A DNA stretch of 37,504 nt, from assembly GCA_026394595.1 (NCBI GenBank), contig JAPKXX010000102.1, positions 1-37,504 on the forward strand, read 5' to 3'. Numbering within the stretch: position 1 is the stretch's first letter; the number at the start of each line of letters is the position of its first letter. The stretch is from Methanoregula sp. (GTDB lineage: Archaea; Halobacteriota; Methanomicrobia; Methanomicrobiales; Methanospirillaceae). The translations under genes were made by a program, and so were the position numbers. The notes beneath the pieces were generated by a model, which saw only the letters and a program-made list of their open reading frames with translations, made no database searches and had not been told where the DNA came from. Positions 19,365-29,692 of this stretch are shown piece after piece.

Positions 19365-19811
19365 ATGGCGGAGACAAAGACCAAGGTCACGCTGATTGGC
19401 ACGGTGCATGCAAAACCGGGGGTCGAGTTCGTATTTGAGGGGGAGATTCCTGCATGCGATAACTGCAAGGTGAAAAAAGCATGCCACAACCTGCAGAAAG
19501 GCCACAAGTACCGCATTGTCACCGTCCGCACCACGCACCATGAATGCAGCGTGCACCTGAACGGTGTGACGGCAGTTGAAGTGATGGAAGCCCCGATCAC
19601 TGCGCTCATCAGTGCGGATATGGCGATTGCCAATTCAAAGATCACTTTCGAAGCCTCCTGTAACAAGGCGGACTGCCGGAGCTTCGAGCTCTGCCACCCC
19701 GACGGGATCGTCGATGGCGAAAAATATGTTGTTATCGATGTTCTTGGCAATGCTCCCGACATCTGCAGCAAAGGCCGGTCGCTTAAACTTGTCGAACTGA
19801 AAAGCCCGTAA
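19365..19811 (+). CDS. UPF0179 family protein
   Basis: VTLIGTVHAKPGVEFVFEGEIPACDNCKVKKACHNLQKGHKYRIV. Confidence 0.88.
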   Translation: MAETKTKVTLIGTVHAKPGVEFVFEGEIPACDNCKVKKACHNLQKGHKYRIVTVRTTHHECSVHLNGVTAVEVMEAPITALISADMAIANSKITFEASCNKADCRSFELCHPDGIVDGEKYVVIDVLGNAPDICSKGRSLKLVELKSP

Positions 19812-19976
19812 CTGTTCTTTTCTCGTCTTCTCTCTTTCCCAATCCCCCCTTTTTTATTAAAATGCCACGAAAGCGGTGGAAAAATTCAACCCTGCCATAT
19901 CCTCTCATGTTCACGGGTACACAGGTACGGGAAGATGTATAGGGTAGAAGTGCAAAAACCAAAAACGAGGCATGAA

Positions 19977-20552
19977 ATGAAAGTTGTCGCATTCAACGGG
20001 AGTGCACGCAAGGACGGCAACACTGCCATCCTTGTCAATGCGGTGTTTAAAGAACTCAAAAAAGAGGGCATCAGGACCGAGCTCGTCCAGATGGCAGGTA
20101 AAAAGATCCAGGGCTGCATCGCGTGCGGGAAATGCTTTGAGAACAAGGACAAGCAATGTGCCGTGAAAGGCGATATTGCAAACGCATGCATCGAAAAGAT
20201 GCTGGATGCAGACGGCATCATTCTTGCATCGCCTACGTACTTTGCTGATGTCTCTGCCGGCATGAAGGCGCTGATCGAGCGTGCGGGATTTGTGGCAAGG
20301 GCAAACAACGATATGTTCCGGCGCAAAGTCGGCGCATCGGTGGTCGCAGTCCGCAGGGGGGGCGCGATCCACGCATTTGACACAATAAACCACTTCTTCT
20401 TCATCAGCCAGATGATTGTCCCCGGGTCATCCTACTGGAATATAGGGATCGGGCTTGCGCCGGGCGATGTAAAGGGCGATGATGAAGGGATTGCGACGAT
20501 GAAGACGCTGGGCGCAAACATGGCGTGGGTGCTCAAAAAGATAAAAGGGTAA
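19977..20552 (+). CDS. Flavodoxin/NADPH-dependent FMN reductase family protein
   Basis: MKVVAFNGSARKDGNTAILVN, GCIACGKCFENKDKQCAVKGD, LASPTYFADVSAGMKALIERAG. Confidence 0.92.
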   Translation: MKVVAFNGSARKDGNTAILVNAVFKELKKEGIRTELVQMAGKKIQGCIACGKCFENKDKQCAVKGDIANACIEKMLDADGIILASPTYFADVSAGMKALIERAGFVARANNDMFRRKVGASVVAVRRGGAIHAFDTINHFFFISQMIVPGSSYWNIGIGLAPGDVKGDDEGIATMKTLGANMAWVLKKIKG

Positions 20553-20622
20553 CAGCACACCCGGGTCCTGTAGGCTTTTGCACGAATGCAGGCCGGACTG
20601 GCGGTTCCTGACAGATGATTTT

Positions 20623-21510
20623 TTATATCTCTGCCACCAGCGCAAGTTCATGTGCCATTGACAGGATGCCGGAGTACCCTTCAAGGTCCCGCAGCCACCG
20701 TTCGGGGATCGCGCCCATTCCCCAGCAGGCGCCGGCAAGCGCCCCGCAGCAGGCGCCAACGGTGTCCGCATCCCCGCCAAGATTGACGGCTGAGATCACT
20801 GCGTCCTCAAATGAAGCGGCGTTCATAAAACAGAAGAGGGCAGCATGGGCACAGAGCAGTGCATCAAGCGAGGGGTCCGGGGGGTAGTTCTTATAGTTCG
20901 AAAGCATAGTAGAAACCTCATCATTCCGGCAGCGGGCGGAGGCAATGCGGTATGCATCATCCCTTGAGCTCCCGCGGCACATTGCACTGGTCATCGTGTT
21001 AAGCCAGACAGAACAGTGGGCGGCGACCATGTCATAGTGCGTGAGGCGCGAGCAGGCGATGCTCATCACCTCAACCGAAGCCGGCGTGAAGAACACCCCT
21101 ACGGGAAATCCCCGCATCACGCTCCCGTTGCTCCGGCTTGCGCCCAGCCGCTCATGCGCAATAGTGGCAGCCTGCTGAACCGGGACGCCTTCCCGTACAA
21201 GATCGAAGACCGCGGAAGACGTAGGACCGAACCACTGGGGGTTCCCGCGGTACGCTGCGACAAAACGCGCCATCATGTCATCAGGGTCGAACCTGCGGCA
21301 TGTGGCAAGCGATGCGGCAACTGCCAGTGCCTGCAGGGTATCGTCGGTGACCTCGCCCTTTGTCCTTGGGTGCCTGCCGCCCGGGAGCATGTCGGTCACC
21401 CGCTTGCGGGGTGCCGGTAATCCCTCAAGGGGCGCGCCCAAAGCGTCCCCAATTGCGAGCCCGATCAGGGTTCCGCAGCTGCGCACGTGATCTGATATAA
21501 AGGTCACCAA
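20623..21510 (-). CDS. ADP-ribosylglycohydrolase family protein
   Basis: GLAIGDALGAPLEG, GEVTDDTLQALAVA, AVNLGGDADTVGACCGALAGACWG. Confidence 0.93.
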   Translation of the reverse strand: MVTFISDHVRSCGTLIGLAIGDALGAPLEGLPAPRKRVTDMLPGGRHPRTKGEVTDDTLQALAVAASLATCRRFDPDDMMARFVAAYRGNPQWFGPTSSAVFDLVREGVPVQQAATIAHERLGASRSNGSVMRGFPVGVFFTPASVEVMSIACSRLTHYDMVAAHCSVWLNTMTSAMCRGSSRDDAYRIASARCRNDEVSTMLSNYKNYPPDPSLDALLCAHAALFCFMNAASFEDAVISAVNLGGDADTVGACCGALAGACWGMGAIPERWLRDLEGYSGILSMAHELALVAEI

Positions 21511-21561
21511 TAAGATATATTAGCAGATAAGGAAATGTAATTTTTTGCGGAAGGTGATAGT

Positions 21562-21828
21562 GTGCAAAAAGAAGAATTACTCCATTTACATATGCTGATG
21601 ATTCACATCAAAAAGTATTATGAAGGCATCACCAACGAAGAAATCCCAACAGAACGTTATAATTCCCTTACCATCTCTCCTGTCCACATTCATAAGGATA
21701 AAAAAGCCCACAAGGAAGCCCTCCTTGTCTTGGGCGATGAGATTGTACATCATATCCACGGGCAACGCGTGCCTGTGATAACCTATTCTTCTGAGACTGG
21801 TTCGACTCGGGTTGCAGCCGGACATTAA
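21562..21828 (+). CDS. UPF0058 family protein
   Basis: MQKEELLHLHMLMIHIKKYYE...SPVHIHKDKKAHKEALLVLGDEI. Confidence 0.88.
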   Translation: MQKEELLHLHMLMIHIKKYYEGITNEEIPTERYNSLTISPVHIHKDKKAHKEALLVLGDEIVHHIHGQRVPVITYSSETGSTRVAAGH

Positions 21829-21833
21829 TTTTT

Positions 21834-23414
21834 ATGGATGAGGTGAAGGCATACCGGGAGATCATCTCCCGCATCATCTCCCTCGAACCCGGTGATGAAC
21901 GGGTTGTTTCTGCCAAGATCGATGTGTGCCGGAAGTACGGACTCTCCCTTGTGCCCAGGAACTCTGCGCTGCTTTCGGCTGCACTTCCTGCCGAACGGGA
22001 GCGGTTGCGGAAGCTGCTGCTTGTCAAACCGACCCGCACGCTTTCGGGCGTGGCTCCGATTGCGGTGATGACTTCTCCCTCACCGTGCCCGCACGGCAAA
22101 TGCCTGCCATGCCCCGGCGGCCCGGATCACCCGTTCAAATCCCCGCAGAGCTATACAGGAGAGGAGCCTGCAGCACTGCGTGCCCGCGAGCATGACTACG
22201 ACCCTTACCGGCAGGTTCAGGCACGCCTTGCCCAGTTCGAGCTCCTCGGTCACCGTGTGGACAAGGCAGAGCTGATCGTGATGGGCGGCACGATGACCGC
22301 ACGCACACCAGAGTACCAAGAGGGATTTGTCTCCCGTTGCATTGAGGCGATGAATGAGTATCCGGATGGCTCTGCTAAACAGGCAGTATTTCCGGATTTC
22401 GAGACCGTGTCTTCTGCAAATGAAGAATCCGGCGTCCGCTGTGTGGCGATCACATTCGAGACCCGGCCGGACTGGTGCCGGCGCGATCACATTAGCAGGA
22501 TGCTTTCGCTTGGCGTGACCAAGGTAGAGCTCGGGGTCCAGCACACCGATGATCGCATCCTGCAGCTGAACCGGCGGGGCTGCACCGTAGAGGATACTAT
22601 AGAAGCAAACCGGCTCCTGCGGGATGCAGGGCTCAAAGTCGGGTTCCACATGATGCCCAACCTGCCGGGTTCCGATCCTGCATCAGACCGGGCGATGTTT
22701 GAGACAATCTTTTCCGATCCCCGGTTCCAGCCGGACTTTCTCAAGATATACCCGACGCTTGTCACTCCCGGCTCCGAGATCGAGACCCTCTGGCAGAGGG
22801 GTGAGTATGCCCCGTACAGCGAGGAGGGGATGATCGACCTTGTCGCGTACGCAAAATCGTTGATCCCCGAGTACACCCGGCTCCAGCGGATCCAGCGCGA
22901 CATCCCGGCCAAGCTGATCGTCGCCGGGTCGCGCCACTCGAACTTCAGGCAGCTTGCACAACAACGGCTGCGCGAAACAGGCAGAAGCTGCCGCTGCATC
23001 CGCTGCCGGGAGATCGGGCGCCTGCCATCAGGAGTGGATCCGGAACTGCAGATGCTCACGTACGAATGCTGTGGGGGAACTGAGCACTTCATCTCCGCCG
23101 TCTCCGGAGATTCGCTCATCGGGTTTGCACGCCTGAGGTTTCCCTCATCGATCTATTCACCGGAGCTTGAAGGGGCAGCTCTGCTGCGTGAGCTCCATGT
23201 GTACGGGAGTATCGTCCCGCTGGGCAGAGCCGCTGACGAGGAGGAGTACCAGCACCGCAGTCATGGCAAAGGACTCCTTTCCCGCGCTGAGGAGATCGCA
23301 CGCGATGCGGGATTCCGGCGGCTTGCAATCATGAGCGGGATCGGGGTGCGCCCTTATTACCGCAGACAGGGATATGAGCGGGCAGGACCATACATGGCAA
23401 AGGAGCTTGTATGA
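21834..23414 (+). CDS. Elp3-type radical SAM/GNAT tRNA uridine-34 modification enzyme
   Basis: CPHGKCLPCPGG radical SAM cluster motif, GGTMTARTPEYQ, C-terminal GNAT HRSHGKGLLSRAEEIARDAG. Confidence 0.96.
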   Translation: MDEVKAYREIISRIISLEPGDERVVSAKIDVCRKYGLSLVPRNSALLSAALPAERERLRKLLLVKPTRTLSGVAPIAVMTSPSPCPHGKCLPCPGGPDHPFKSPQSYTGEEPAALRAREHDYDPYRQVQARLAQFELLGHRVDKAELIVMGGTMTARTPEYQEGFVSRCIEAMNEYPDGSAKQAVFPDFETVSSANEESGVRCVAITFETRPDWCRRDHISRMLSLGVTKVELGVQHTDDRILQLNRRGCTVEDTIEANRLLRDAGLKVGFHMMPNLPGSDPASDRAMFETIFSDPRFQPDFLKIYPTLVTPGSEIETLWQRGEYAPYSEEGMIDLVAYAKSLIPEYTRLQRIQRDIPAKLIVAGSRHSNFRQLAQQRLRETGRSCRCIRCREIGRLPSGVDPELQMLTYECCGGTEHFISAVSGDSLIGFARLRFPSSIYSPELEGAALLRELHVYGSIVPLGRAADEEEYQHRSHGKGLLSRAEEIARDAGFRRLAIMSGIGVRPYYRRQGYERAGPYMAKELV

Positions 23415-24544
23415 AGCCCGCGACCCTCGAATTTGTCAGGCAGCGCTTTGCCGACTATTACAAAAAGGCTGTTCTGGTCGCACCTTCCTCAACTGAGCAG
23501 CGGGAGTGGGGTTTTGTCCTCTTCTCACCAGGATTTCCCGAGATTCACATGCGAAGGCATATCGGATTTCCGGGCAGGGACGAACTTTTTGAGTATGTAA
23601 AAAATCTCATCCCCGCTCATGTCTACTATTCCAGCGCCTACTACGAGCAGCCGGATGCCCCGACCATGAAGGATAAGCGCTGGCTGGGGGCTGACCTTAT
23701 CTTTGATCTCGATGCCGACCATATCATGAGGGGGCCGTACGATATCATGCTCGGCAGGGTAAAGGAGGAGACTGAAAAACTCCTTTCAATGCTGGTCGGG
23801 GAATTCGGCATCGATCCCAAGACTATCGATATCGTATTTTCCGGCGGGCGAGGCTACCACATCCATGTGAAGGATATCGCATTCCGCTCATGGGGAAGCG
23901 CCGAGCGCCGGGAGGTTATCGATTATGTCTGCGGGATTGGAATCGATCCTTCGGCAATGCTTTCAGGAAAAAAGACCGTTTCAGTCGGGTGGCAGGTGCG
24001 GTACCGTGAGTCGCTCATTGACTATCTCCGCTGGATCGGGACGCTGCCGGAGACCGATGCCCACGCCCACCTTGCCGGCATTCCCGGTATTGGTAAGATT
24101 ACCGCAGGCAAGATCCTCGAGAAAAGGGAGGTCATCATTGCCGAGCTCGTCCATTCCCCGGATCCCGTGCTGCTGAAAAAATTCCCTGGCTTATCCGGTA
24201 TTGTATCGGCAGATGAGAGCGGGTTTAAAAAACGCCTTCTGGAGCGGGCAGCACTTGCCGATGAGCCGGTCACCACCGATACAAAGCGCCTGATCCGTAT
24301 GCCCACGTCACTGCATGGAGGGAGCGGCATGCAGGTCCAGCACATCGAGATCCGGAACCTTGCCGGTTTTGACCCCCTGACCGATGCGGTGGTGTTCGGG
24401 ACGAGGGACGTGAGACTTGAGCTGACGGGCAATATCACGGTGCCGATGCTCGGAAGTACTTATCAGCTTACAAAAGGGATCAATAAAGTACCGGAAGCGG
24501 TGGCAGTCTTCCTCTGTTGCCGTGGGATTGCAGAGATTGCATGA
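23411..24544 (+). CDS. priS: DNA primase small subunit
   Basis: GADLIFDLDADH, VFSGGRGYHIHV; ATGA overlap with the Elp3 gene. Confidence 0.95.
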   Translation: MKPATLEFVRQRFADYYKKAVLVAPSSTEQREWGFVLFSPGFPEIHMRRHIGFPGRDELFEYVKNLIPAHVYYSSAYYEQPDAPTMKDKRWLGADLIFDLDADHIMRGPYDIMLGRVKEETEKLLSMLVGEFGIDPKTIDIVFSGGRGYHIHVKDIAFRSWGSAERREVIDYVCGIGIDPSAMLSGKKTVSVGWQVRYRESLIDYLRWIGTLPETDAHAHLAGIPGIGKITAGKILEKREVIIAELVHSPDPVLLKKFPGLSGIVSADESGFKKRLLERAALADEPVTTDTKRLIRMPTSLHGGSGMQVQHIEIRNLAGFDPLTDAVVFGTRDVRLELTGNITVPMLGSTYQLTKGINKVPEAVAVFLCCRGIAEIA

Positions 24545-24553
24545 GGTTTCTTT

Positions 24554-25192
24554 ATGGTGGGACTCGATGACCTTAGAAAAACACTCCTCTCAGAGCGTGA
24601 GACCGGGCGCCTGACCAAGATACCGCAGGATCTCTTCGAGCGCACCCATACCGCTGTCCTTGCCCTGCTCACCAGAATATACGCGATCGAAGACCCGCTC
24701 TCTGATGAAGCCCGCTCCCTGATCGAAGAGACCATGAGCATCCGGGAGACCGCCCACGACATCTTTATCATAAGGACAAAAAAGATCCTCGCCCTTGCTG
24801 AGAGCCAGGCGCAGGGGTATTATATCGACCGGGAAGAGATAAAAAAGATGATCCCCCCCGAACGGGAGATGTTCGACCGGATCGCCGATGCTATTGATAC
24901 CTGCAAGGGTGTGCTGGTACACAGTGTCAACCAGTCTCTACCCCTGCAGCATGAGAGCCCTTCCACAGGTTCGCAGGATCAGCCTCTCCCGCATGAAACC
25001 GCCGCTTCAGCACCCACTCCTGTTTCTCTCCAGTACTCACTTGTGCGTGTCCTTACCGACATGGAGGCGTTCATGGGGGTTGATGGCAGGATTTATACAC
25101 TCGCCCAGGGCGATATCGTGACATTGCCGGAACGGAATGCGGAGGTTCTTGTCGGGCGCAACATAGCATTAAATATGAATCTTAGTAAATAG
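24554..25192 (+). CDS. Archaeal GINS complex subunit
   Basis: Position after priS; helical N-terminus plus small B-domain [42 protein letters not shown]. Confidence 0.82.
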   Translation: MVGLDDLRKTLLSERETGRLTKIPQDLFERTHTAVLALLTRIYAIEDPLSDEARSLIEETMSIRETAHDIFIIRTKKILALAESQAQGYYIDREEIKKMIPPEREMFDRIADAIDTCKGVLVHSVNQSLPLQHESPSTGSQDQPLPHETAASAPTPVSLQYSLVRVLTDMEAFMGVDGRIYTLAQGDIVTLPERNAEVLVGRNIALNMNLSK

Positions 25193-25203
25193 TAATGGTA
25201 TTC

Positions 25204-25213
25204 GATATATAAA
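25204..25213 (+). promoter_or_regulatory. TATA-box-like element upstream of the L44e gene
   Basis: GATATATAAAC just upstream of ATG 25227. Confidence 0.4.
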
Positions 25214-25226
25214 CGGGGTAATTATT

Positions 25227-25505
25227 ATGAAAATGCCAGCGAAATTCAAAACTTACTGCCCCTTTTGCAGGACCCACCAGGTGCACGAGGTTGAGAAAGT
25301 AAAGAAGGGTAAGACGACCGGGCTCCACTGGATCGACCGGCAAAAAGCGCGCAGGGGAACGGTTGGCAATATGGGCAAGTTTTCAAAGGTACCGGGCGGC
25401 GATAAACCGACAAAGAAGATCAACGTGCGGTACCGCTGTGTCACCTGCGGAAAGGCTCACCTGCGCAAAGGGTACCGTGTCTCAAAGTTCGAGCTGACGG
25501 AGTGA
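25227..25505 (+). CDS. 50S ribosomal protein L44e
   Basis: [29 protein letters not shown]...[16 protein letters not shown]. Confidence 0.96.
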   Translation: MKMPAKFKTYCPFCRTHQVHEVEKVKKGKTTGLHWIDRQKARRGTVGNMGKFSKVPGGDKPTKKINVRYRCVTCGKAHLRKGYRVSKFELTE

Positions 25506-25510
25506 GTGGC

Positions 25511-25699
25511 ATGGTACGCCAGATTCGGGAGAACCGGAGCCGGTTTTTTAAGGTAAAGTGTCCGGACTGCGAGAACGAACAGACCGTCTTTGAGAAAGCC
25601 AGTACAGTAGTGAACTGCGTTGTCTGCGGCAAGGAACTTGCCACTCCCACCGGCGGCAAAGCGAACGTAAAAGCTGAGATCGTCGCCGATTTCAGGTAA
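25511..25699 (+). CDS. 30S ribosomal protein S27e
   Basis: RENRSRFFKVKCPDCENEQTVFEKASTVVNCVVCGKELATPTGGKA. Confidence 0.95.
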   Translation: MVRQIRENRSRFFKVKCPDCENEQTVFEKASTVVNCVVCGKELATPTGGKANVKAEIVADFR

Positions 25700-25709
25700 T
25701 CAGGTCGGT

Positions 25710-26495
25710 ATGCAGGACAGAGATTGGCCGCAGGAATCGGAACTTGTCGTCTGCACAGTCGTGAACGTAAAGGATTTTGTTGCGTTCGTTTCGCTGGACG
25801 AATACAGCGGGCGGCAGGGGCTTATCCCTATCTCTGAAATTGCAACCGGCTGGATCAAGTATATCCGCGACCATATCCGTGAAGGGCAGAAGATTGTCTG
25901 CAAGGTGCTCAACGTTGACCGGAGTCGCGGACATATCGATTTATCCTTAAAAGATGTCAACGAGCACCAGCGGCGCGAGAAGATACGCGAGTGGAAGAAC
26001 GAGTCAAAAGCAAAAAAGTGGATCGGGTTTGTTGCAACTACTGCAGAAGAACCCGCACGTGCAATCGAAGACGTAATCCTTGAAAAATACGGTGCCCTTT
26101 ATCCTGTTTTTGAGGATATTGTTATCGAAGGCGAACCAGTGATAAAAAAGCTCGGGCTTTCTAAGAAAGCGGGTGATGCGCTGATGCACGTGGCGCAGGA
26201 GAATGTGAAAGTCCCACGGGTCGATGTGACCGGGCACCTTATCCTCACCTGCCCCCTGCCGGATGGGATATCCGTAATTAAAAAAGCGCTTAAAAGTGCA
26301 GAGCCAAAGATTGCCGGTGTCGATATCGAACTTCTCTACCTCGGCGCCCCCACGTACCGCATCAAGGTGACTGCGCCGGACTATAAGGAAGCGGAAAAGG
26401 CGCTCGAAAAAGCGGCAAACCTTGCGATTGCGGTTGTGGAAAAGGCAGGCGGCGAGGGCAAGCTCGTCAAGAAACCCAAGTCAGGAAAGAGCTGA
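25710..26495 (+). CDS. Translation initiation factor IF-2 subunit alpha
   Basis: S1 domain [45 protein letters not shown]. Confidence 0.96.
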   Translation: MQDRDWPQESELVVCTVVNVKDFVAFVSLDEYSGRQGLIPISEIATGWIKYIRDHIREGQKIVCKVLNVDRSRGHIDLSLKDVNEHQRREKIREWKNESKAKKWIGFVATTAEEPARAIEDVILEKYGALYPVFEDIVIEGEPVIKKLGLSKKAGDALMHVAQENVKVPRVDVTGHLILTCPLPDGISVIKKALKSAEPKIAGVDIELLYLGAPTYRIKVTAPDYKEAEKALEKAANLAIAVVEKAGGEGKLVKKPKSGKS

Positions 26496-26644
26496 TGACC
26501 GGCCGGATACGACGCTGCCCCCATGACCGGACCTATACGCTTGCAAAGACGTGCCCGGCATGCGGGTCCCCGACCGTAACGGCACACCCGGCACGGTTTT
26601 CACCCGAAGATAAGTACGGGAAGTATCGGAGGATGGTGCGGTGA
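26495..26644 (+). CDS. Nop10 (H/ACA RNP protein)
   Basis: 49-aa ORF not in the track: [49 protein letters not shown]. Confidence 0.94.
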   Translation: MTGRIRRCPHDRTYTLAKTCPACGSPTVTAHPARFSPEDKYGKYRRMVR

Positions 26645-27399
26645 TCGAGGATATCAGCGTCCGCTTCCTGGACAATTTTAAGGACCGGACACTGGTTTCT
26701 CCTGTCCTGATCGAAGGGTTGCCGGGTATTGGGCAGGTGGGCAAGCTCGTCGCGGAATACATGATCCACATGCTCGGCGCAGAAAAGATCGCCGAGATCC
26801 ATTCCATCTACTTCCCGCCCCACGTGATCATTGATGAGAGCGGTGTCACCCGGCTTGTGCGGAATGAGTTATACCTGCACCACACCGAGAACCGCGATAT
26901 TGTCTTCCTTGTCGGGGACTACCAGAGCACCTCAAACGAGGGGCATTACATCCTCACCGAACAGTACCTCGACATAGCAGAGGAACTCGGCATCAGGAGG
27001 ATCTTCACGCTCGGCGGGTTCGGTGTGGGGCACTTTGTCGAGGAATCACGGGTCTTCGGCGCAATAAACCGCCCTGAACTGCGCCCGGAGATCGAGGCGG
27101 CGGGGGTTGTCTTCCAGCGGGACGAACCCGGCGGGGGAATTGTCGGCACGGCAGGTCTCCTCCTCGGCCTTGGCGCCCTGCGGGAGATCGATGGCATCTG
27201 CCTTATGGGCGAGACCAGCGGCTACCTTGTCGACCCACGGAGTGCGGCAAGCGTGCTTGCCGTTATCTCCAGTCTCCTAAACGTCCCGGTCGACCCGACC
27301 CAGCTCAACGCCCGCGCCGCCGAAATGGAGCGTATGATCGAAGGATTGATCGAGGGCGAGAAGCTGCAGAGTGATGAAGAACTGAATTATATCGGGTAA
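26641..27399 (+). CDS. PAC2 / proteasome assembly chaperone family protein
   Basis: [55 protein letters not shown]. Confidence 0.9.
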   Translation: MIEDISVRFLDNFKDRTLVSPVLIEGLPGIGQVGKLVAEYMIHMLGAEKIAEIHSIYFPPHVIIDESGVTRLVRNELYLHHTENRDIVFLVGDYQSTSNEGHYILTEQYLDIAEELGIRRIFTLGGFGVGHFVEESRVFGAINRPELRPEIEAAGVVFQRDEPGGGIVGTAGLLLGLGALREIDGICLMGETSGYLVDPRSAASVLAVISSLLNVPVDPTQLNARAAEMERMIEGLIEGEKLQSDEELNYIG

Positions 27400-27533
27400 T
27401 TGTTCTGAAACATTTTCGAAAATTTTCCGTATGCGAATTCTTGTTTTTTCAACTCTCTGATTACGGGCGTCACGACCATTTCATAATTCCTGTTCAGGGC
27501 ACACACGAAGTGGCTCATGATACGGGAAATCAT
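27387..27533 (-). CDS. Possible small ORF, unknown
   Basis: [48 protein letters not shown]; tail overlaps the end of the PAC2 gene antisense. Confidence 0.25.
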   Translation of the reverse strand: MISRIMSHFVCALNRNYEMVVTPVIRELKKQEFAYGKFSKMFQNNYPI

Positions 27534-27632
27534 CAGAAATACCGTGCATGCATATGGCGACAAATAATCGGTGTGCCCCAGGTTTGAAGCGAGAGAAAAG
27601 TCAGGATTTTATCCTCTGAAATTGAATTTATT

Positions 27633-28154
27633 ATGATGAAAACGATTGTGCTGGGTGCAATAATCCTCTGCCTGATTCTCGTTGCCGGTTGTACAACCGG
27701 TCAATCAAATTCCGGCGTACCGGCTCAAAGTCTGAAGATGAATGAACCGGCGGTTTTGCAGAATGGGAGTTACACGGTTACCACTCTGATCGATCACATT
27801 GATGTCGACTCGTCAAAACCCGGTAAAAAAATTATCGATATCTATATCAAGGCAATAAATTCCGGGACACAACCGATCCAACTGGTCTGGTACAGTAAGA
27901 TTACAGATCAGGCCGGTGTTTCGCACGGCGGCATCGGAGTCTCGCACGGGGGTTCAGGGGCAGAGACCCCCCCGCTTGATCCGGGATCATCGGCAACTGT
28001 ACGGGACTACGTTGTCATTGAATCTGACGCGGACTTTGCTGCACTGGCAAGAGGGGGAACGCTTGATGTATCATTCATCGGACAGCAGACGGAAAGCGGA
28101 CCAAGAGTGAATTTCCATGCATCCTGGCTTATTGATCCCAACCGTATCAAGTAA
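27633..28154 (+). CDS. Lipoprotein with DUF4352-like beta-sandwich
   Basis: Lipobox LILVAGCTTG; SYTVTTLIDHIDVDSSKPGKKIIDIYIKAINSGTQPIQL. Confidence 0.7.
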   Translation: MMKTIVLGAIILCLILVAGCTTGQSNSGVPAQSLKMNEPAVLQNGSYTVTTLIDHIDVDSSKPGKKIIDIYIKAINSGTQPIQLVWYSKITDQAGVSHGGIGVSHGGSGAETPPLDPGSSATVRDYVVIESDADFAALARGGTLDVSFIGQQTESGPRVNFHASWLIDPNRIK

Positions 28155-28281
28155 ATCCTTTTTTTATAGATACCAACATTCTGACCCCATTATGGGGATA
28201 CCCTGTCTTTCAATGATACACAGAAGAAGCATATTTGGATCTTACTCCTTTGACCTCGTTCCCGGTTCCCGGTTGTGTGAG

Positions 28282-28292
28282 AGAGATATAAA
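28282..28292 (+). promoter_or_regulatory. TATA-box-like element
   Basis: AGATATAAAGG about 30 nt upstream of ATG 28320. Confidence 0.4.
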
Positions 28293-28319
28293 GGCACGAC
28301 GTTCAAATCATACAATACA

Positions 28320-29438
28320 ATGCTCGCCAATGCCGACCTGCACATCCATTCCCCGTACGCGATCGCGGTATCCCGCTCGATGGTGCCGGAACACCTGATC
28401 ACGGCATGCGTGACCAAGGGGATCTCCGTACTCGGGACCGGCGATGCATTGCACCCGGCATGGCAGCAGGCCTGGCGACCATTCATGGAAAACGATGCTG
28501 GCATCGTTGTTGTCCCGACCGCCGAGGTGGAAGACCAGTCCCGGGTGCACCATCTGATCATTGCTGAAGACTTTATGCTGTTCGATGATCTCCGGGAACA
28601 GCTCGCAGCCCACAGCAGGGGCCTGGTATCAGTTGGACGGCCCCATGTCTATCTATCCGGCGAAGCGATCGCAAAGATCGTCCATGAAATCGGCGGGCTG
28701 ATCGGCCCGGCACATGCATTCACACCATGGACTGCACTGTACGCGTATTTTGACCGTGTAGCCGACTGCTATGGCAGTGAACCGATTGATTTTCTGGAAC
28801 TCGGCCTTTCTGCCGACAGCTCGTATGGTGCGGCGATCCCGGACCTGTATAACGTACCATTCCTCTCCAATTCCGATGCCCACAGCCCGGCACCGGATAA
28901 GTTTGCCCGGGAGTTCAACCGGCTCTGGCTCGCAAATCTCAGCGTCAAGGCCGTACTGGACTGCATCCAAAAAGGTGCGATCGAAATGAACGCCGGCTTC
29001 TTCCCGGAGGAGGGAAAATACAACCGGACTGCCTGCGTACGCTGCTTTACCCAATATTCCGGTGACGAAGCCATCCGGAACAACTGGCGTTGTCCGGCAG
29101 ATGGCGGCATCATCAAGAAGGGCGTATATGACCGGGCACGGGAACTCTCATATGGCGAGGCACGCCCCCGCCCACCCTACCTCCACATCATACCGCTCGG
29201 GCAGATCATCCAGACAATGGAGGGGGCATCATCGCCACACACAAAAAAGTGCACATCGATCTACACCTCCCTTATCAGCCCGTTCGGCAACGAGATCGAG
29301 GTGCTTACCAATACCCCCATTGATGAGATCCGGTCAATTCACCCAAAGGCAGCTGATGCGATCGAAGCCCTGCGGAGCGGCCGCGTAACCCTGCATGCCG
29401 GCGGCGGTGGAAAGTACGGTACGTTCTCGCTGGTGTAA
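28320..29438 (+). CDS. Endonuclease Q family (PHP-domain) protein
   Basis: ADLHIHSPYAIAVSRSMVPEHL, GTGDALHPAW, LSNSDAHSPAPDKFAREF. Confidence 0.88.
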   Translation: MLANADLHIHSPYAIAVSRSMVPEHLITACVTKGISVLGTGDALHPAWQQAWRPFMENDAGIVVVPTAEVEDQSRVHHLIIAEDFMLFDDLREQLAAHSRGLVSVGRPHVYLSGEAIAKIVHEIGGLIGPAHAFTPWTALYAYFDRVADCYGSEPIDFLELGLSADSSYGAAIPDLYNVPFLSNSDAHSPAPDKFAREFNRLWLANLSVKAVLDCIQKGAIEMNAGFFPEEGKYNRTACVRCFTQYSGDEAIRNNWRCPADGGIIKKGVYDRARELSYGEARPRPPYLHIIPLGQIIQTMEGASSPHTKKCTSIYTSLISPFGNEIEVLTNTPIDEIRSIHPKAADAIEALRSGRVTLHAGGGGKYGTFSLV

Positions 29439-29515
29439 ACTGTTGCACTCACGAAATTGCATCTTCCCTTTTTATCGTAAATATTAATGAAACAGGAGAC
29501 CAACATGATCACTCA

Positions 29516-29692
29516 ATGCTCAAAGTACATCGGGATATTTGCGGGTATTGCGGATGTTGTGTGTCGGTCTGCCCTGAAGGCGCCCTTGAACTGATCGACG
29601 CATACCTCTCCGTAGAGGACAATTGCACGAGCTGCGGTGTCTGTGCAAAAGTATGCCCTCTCGGAGCCCTGGAGGTCATCGATGAAAAATAA
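29516..29692 (+). CDS. Small 2x[4Fe-4S] ferredoxin-like protein
   Basis: 58-aa ORF not in the track: [58 protein letters not shown]; overlaps the start of the reductase gene. Confidence 0.93.
   Translation: MLKVHRDICGYCGCCVSVCPEGALELIDAYLSVEDNCTSCGVCAKVCPLGALEVIDEK

Noticed and set aside
22080-23119. Minus-strand ORFs within the Elp3 gene
   Set aside because: Elp3 radical SAM and GNAT motifs on the plus strand explain the region.
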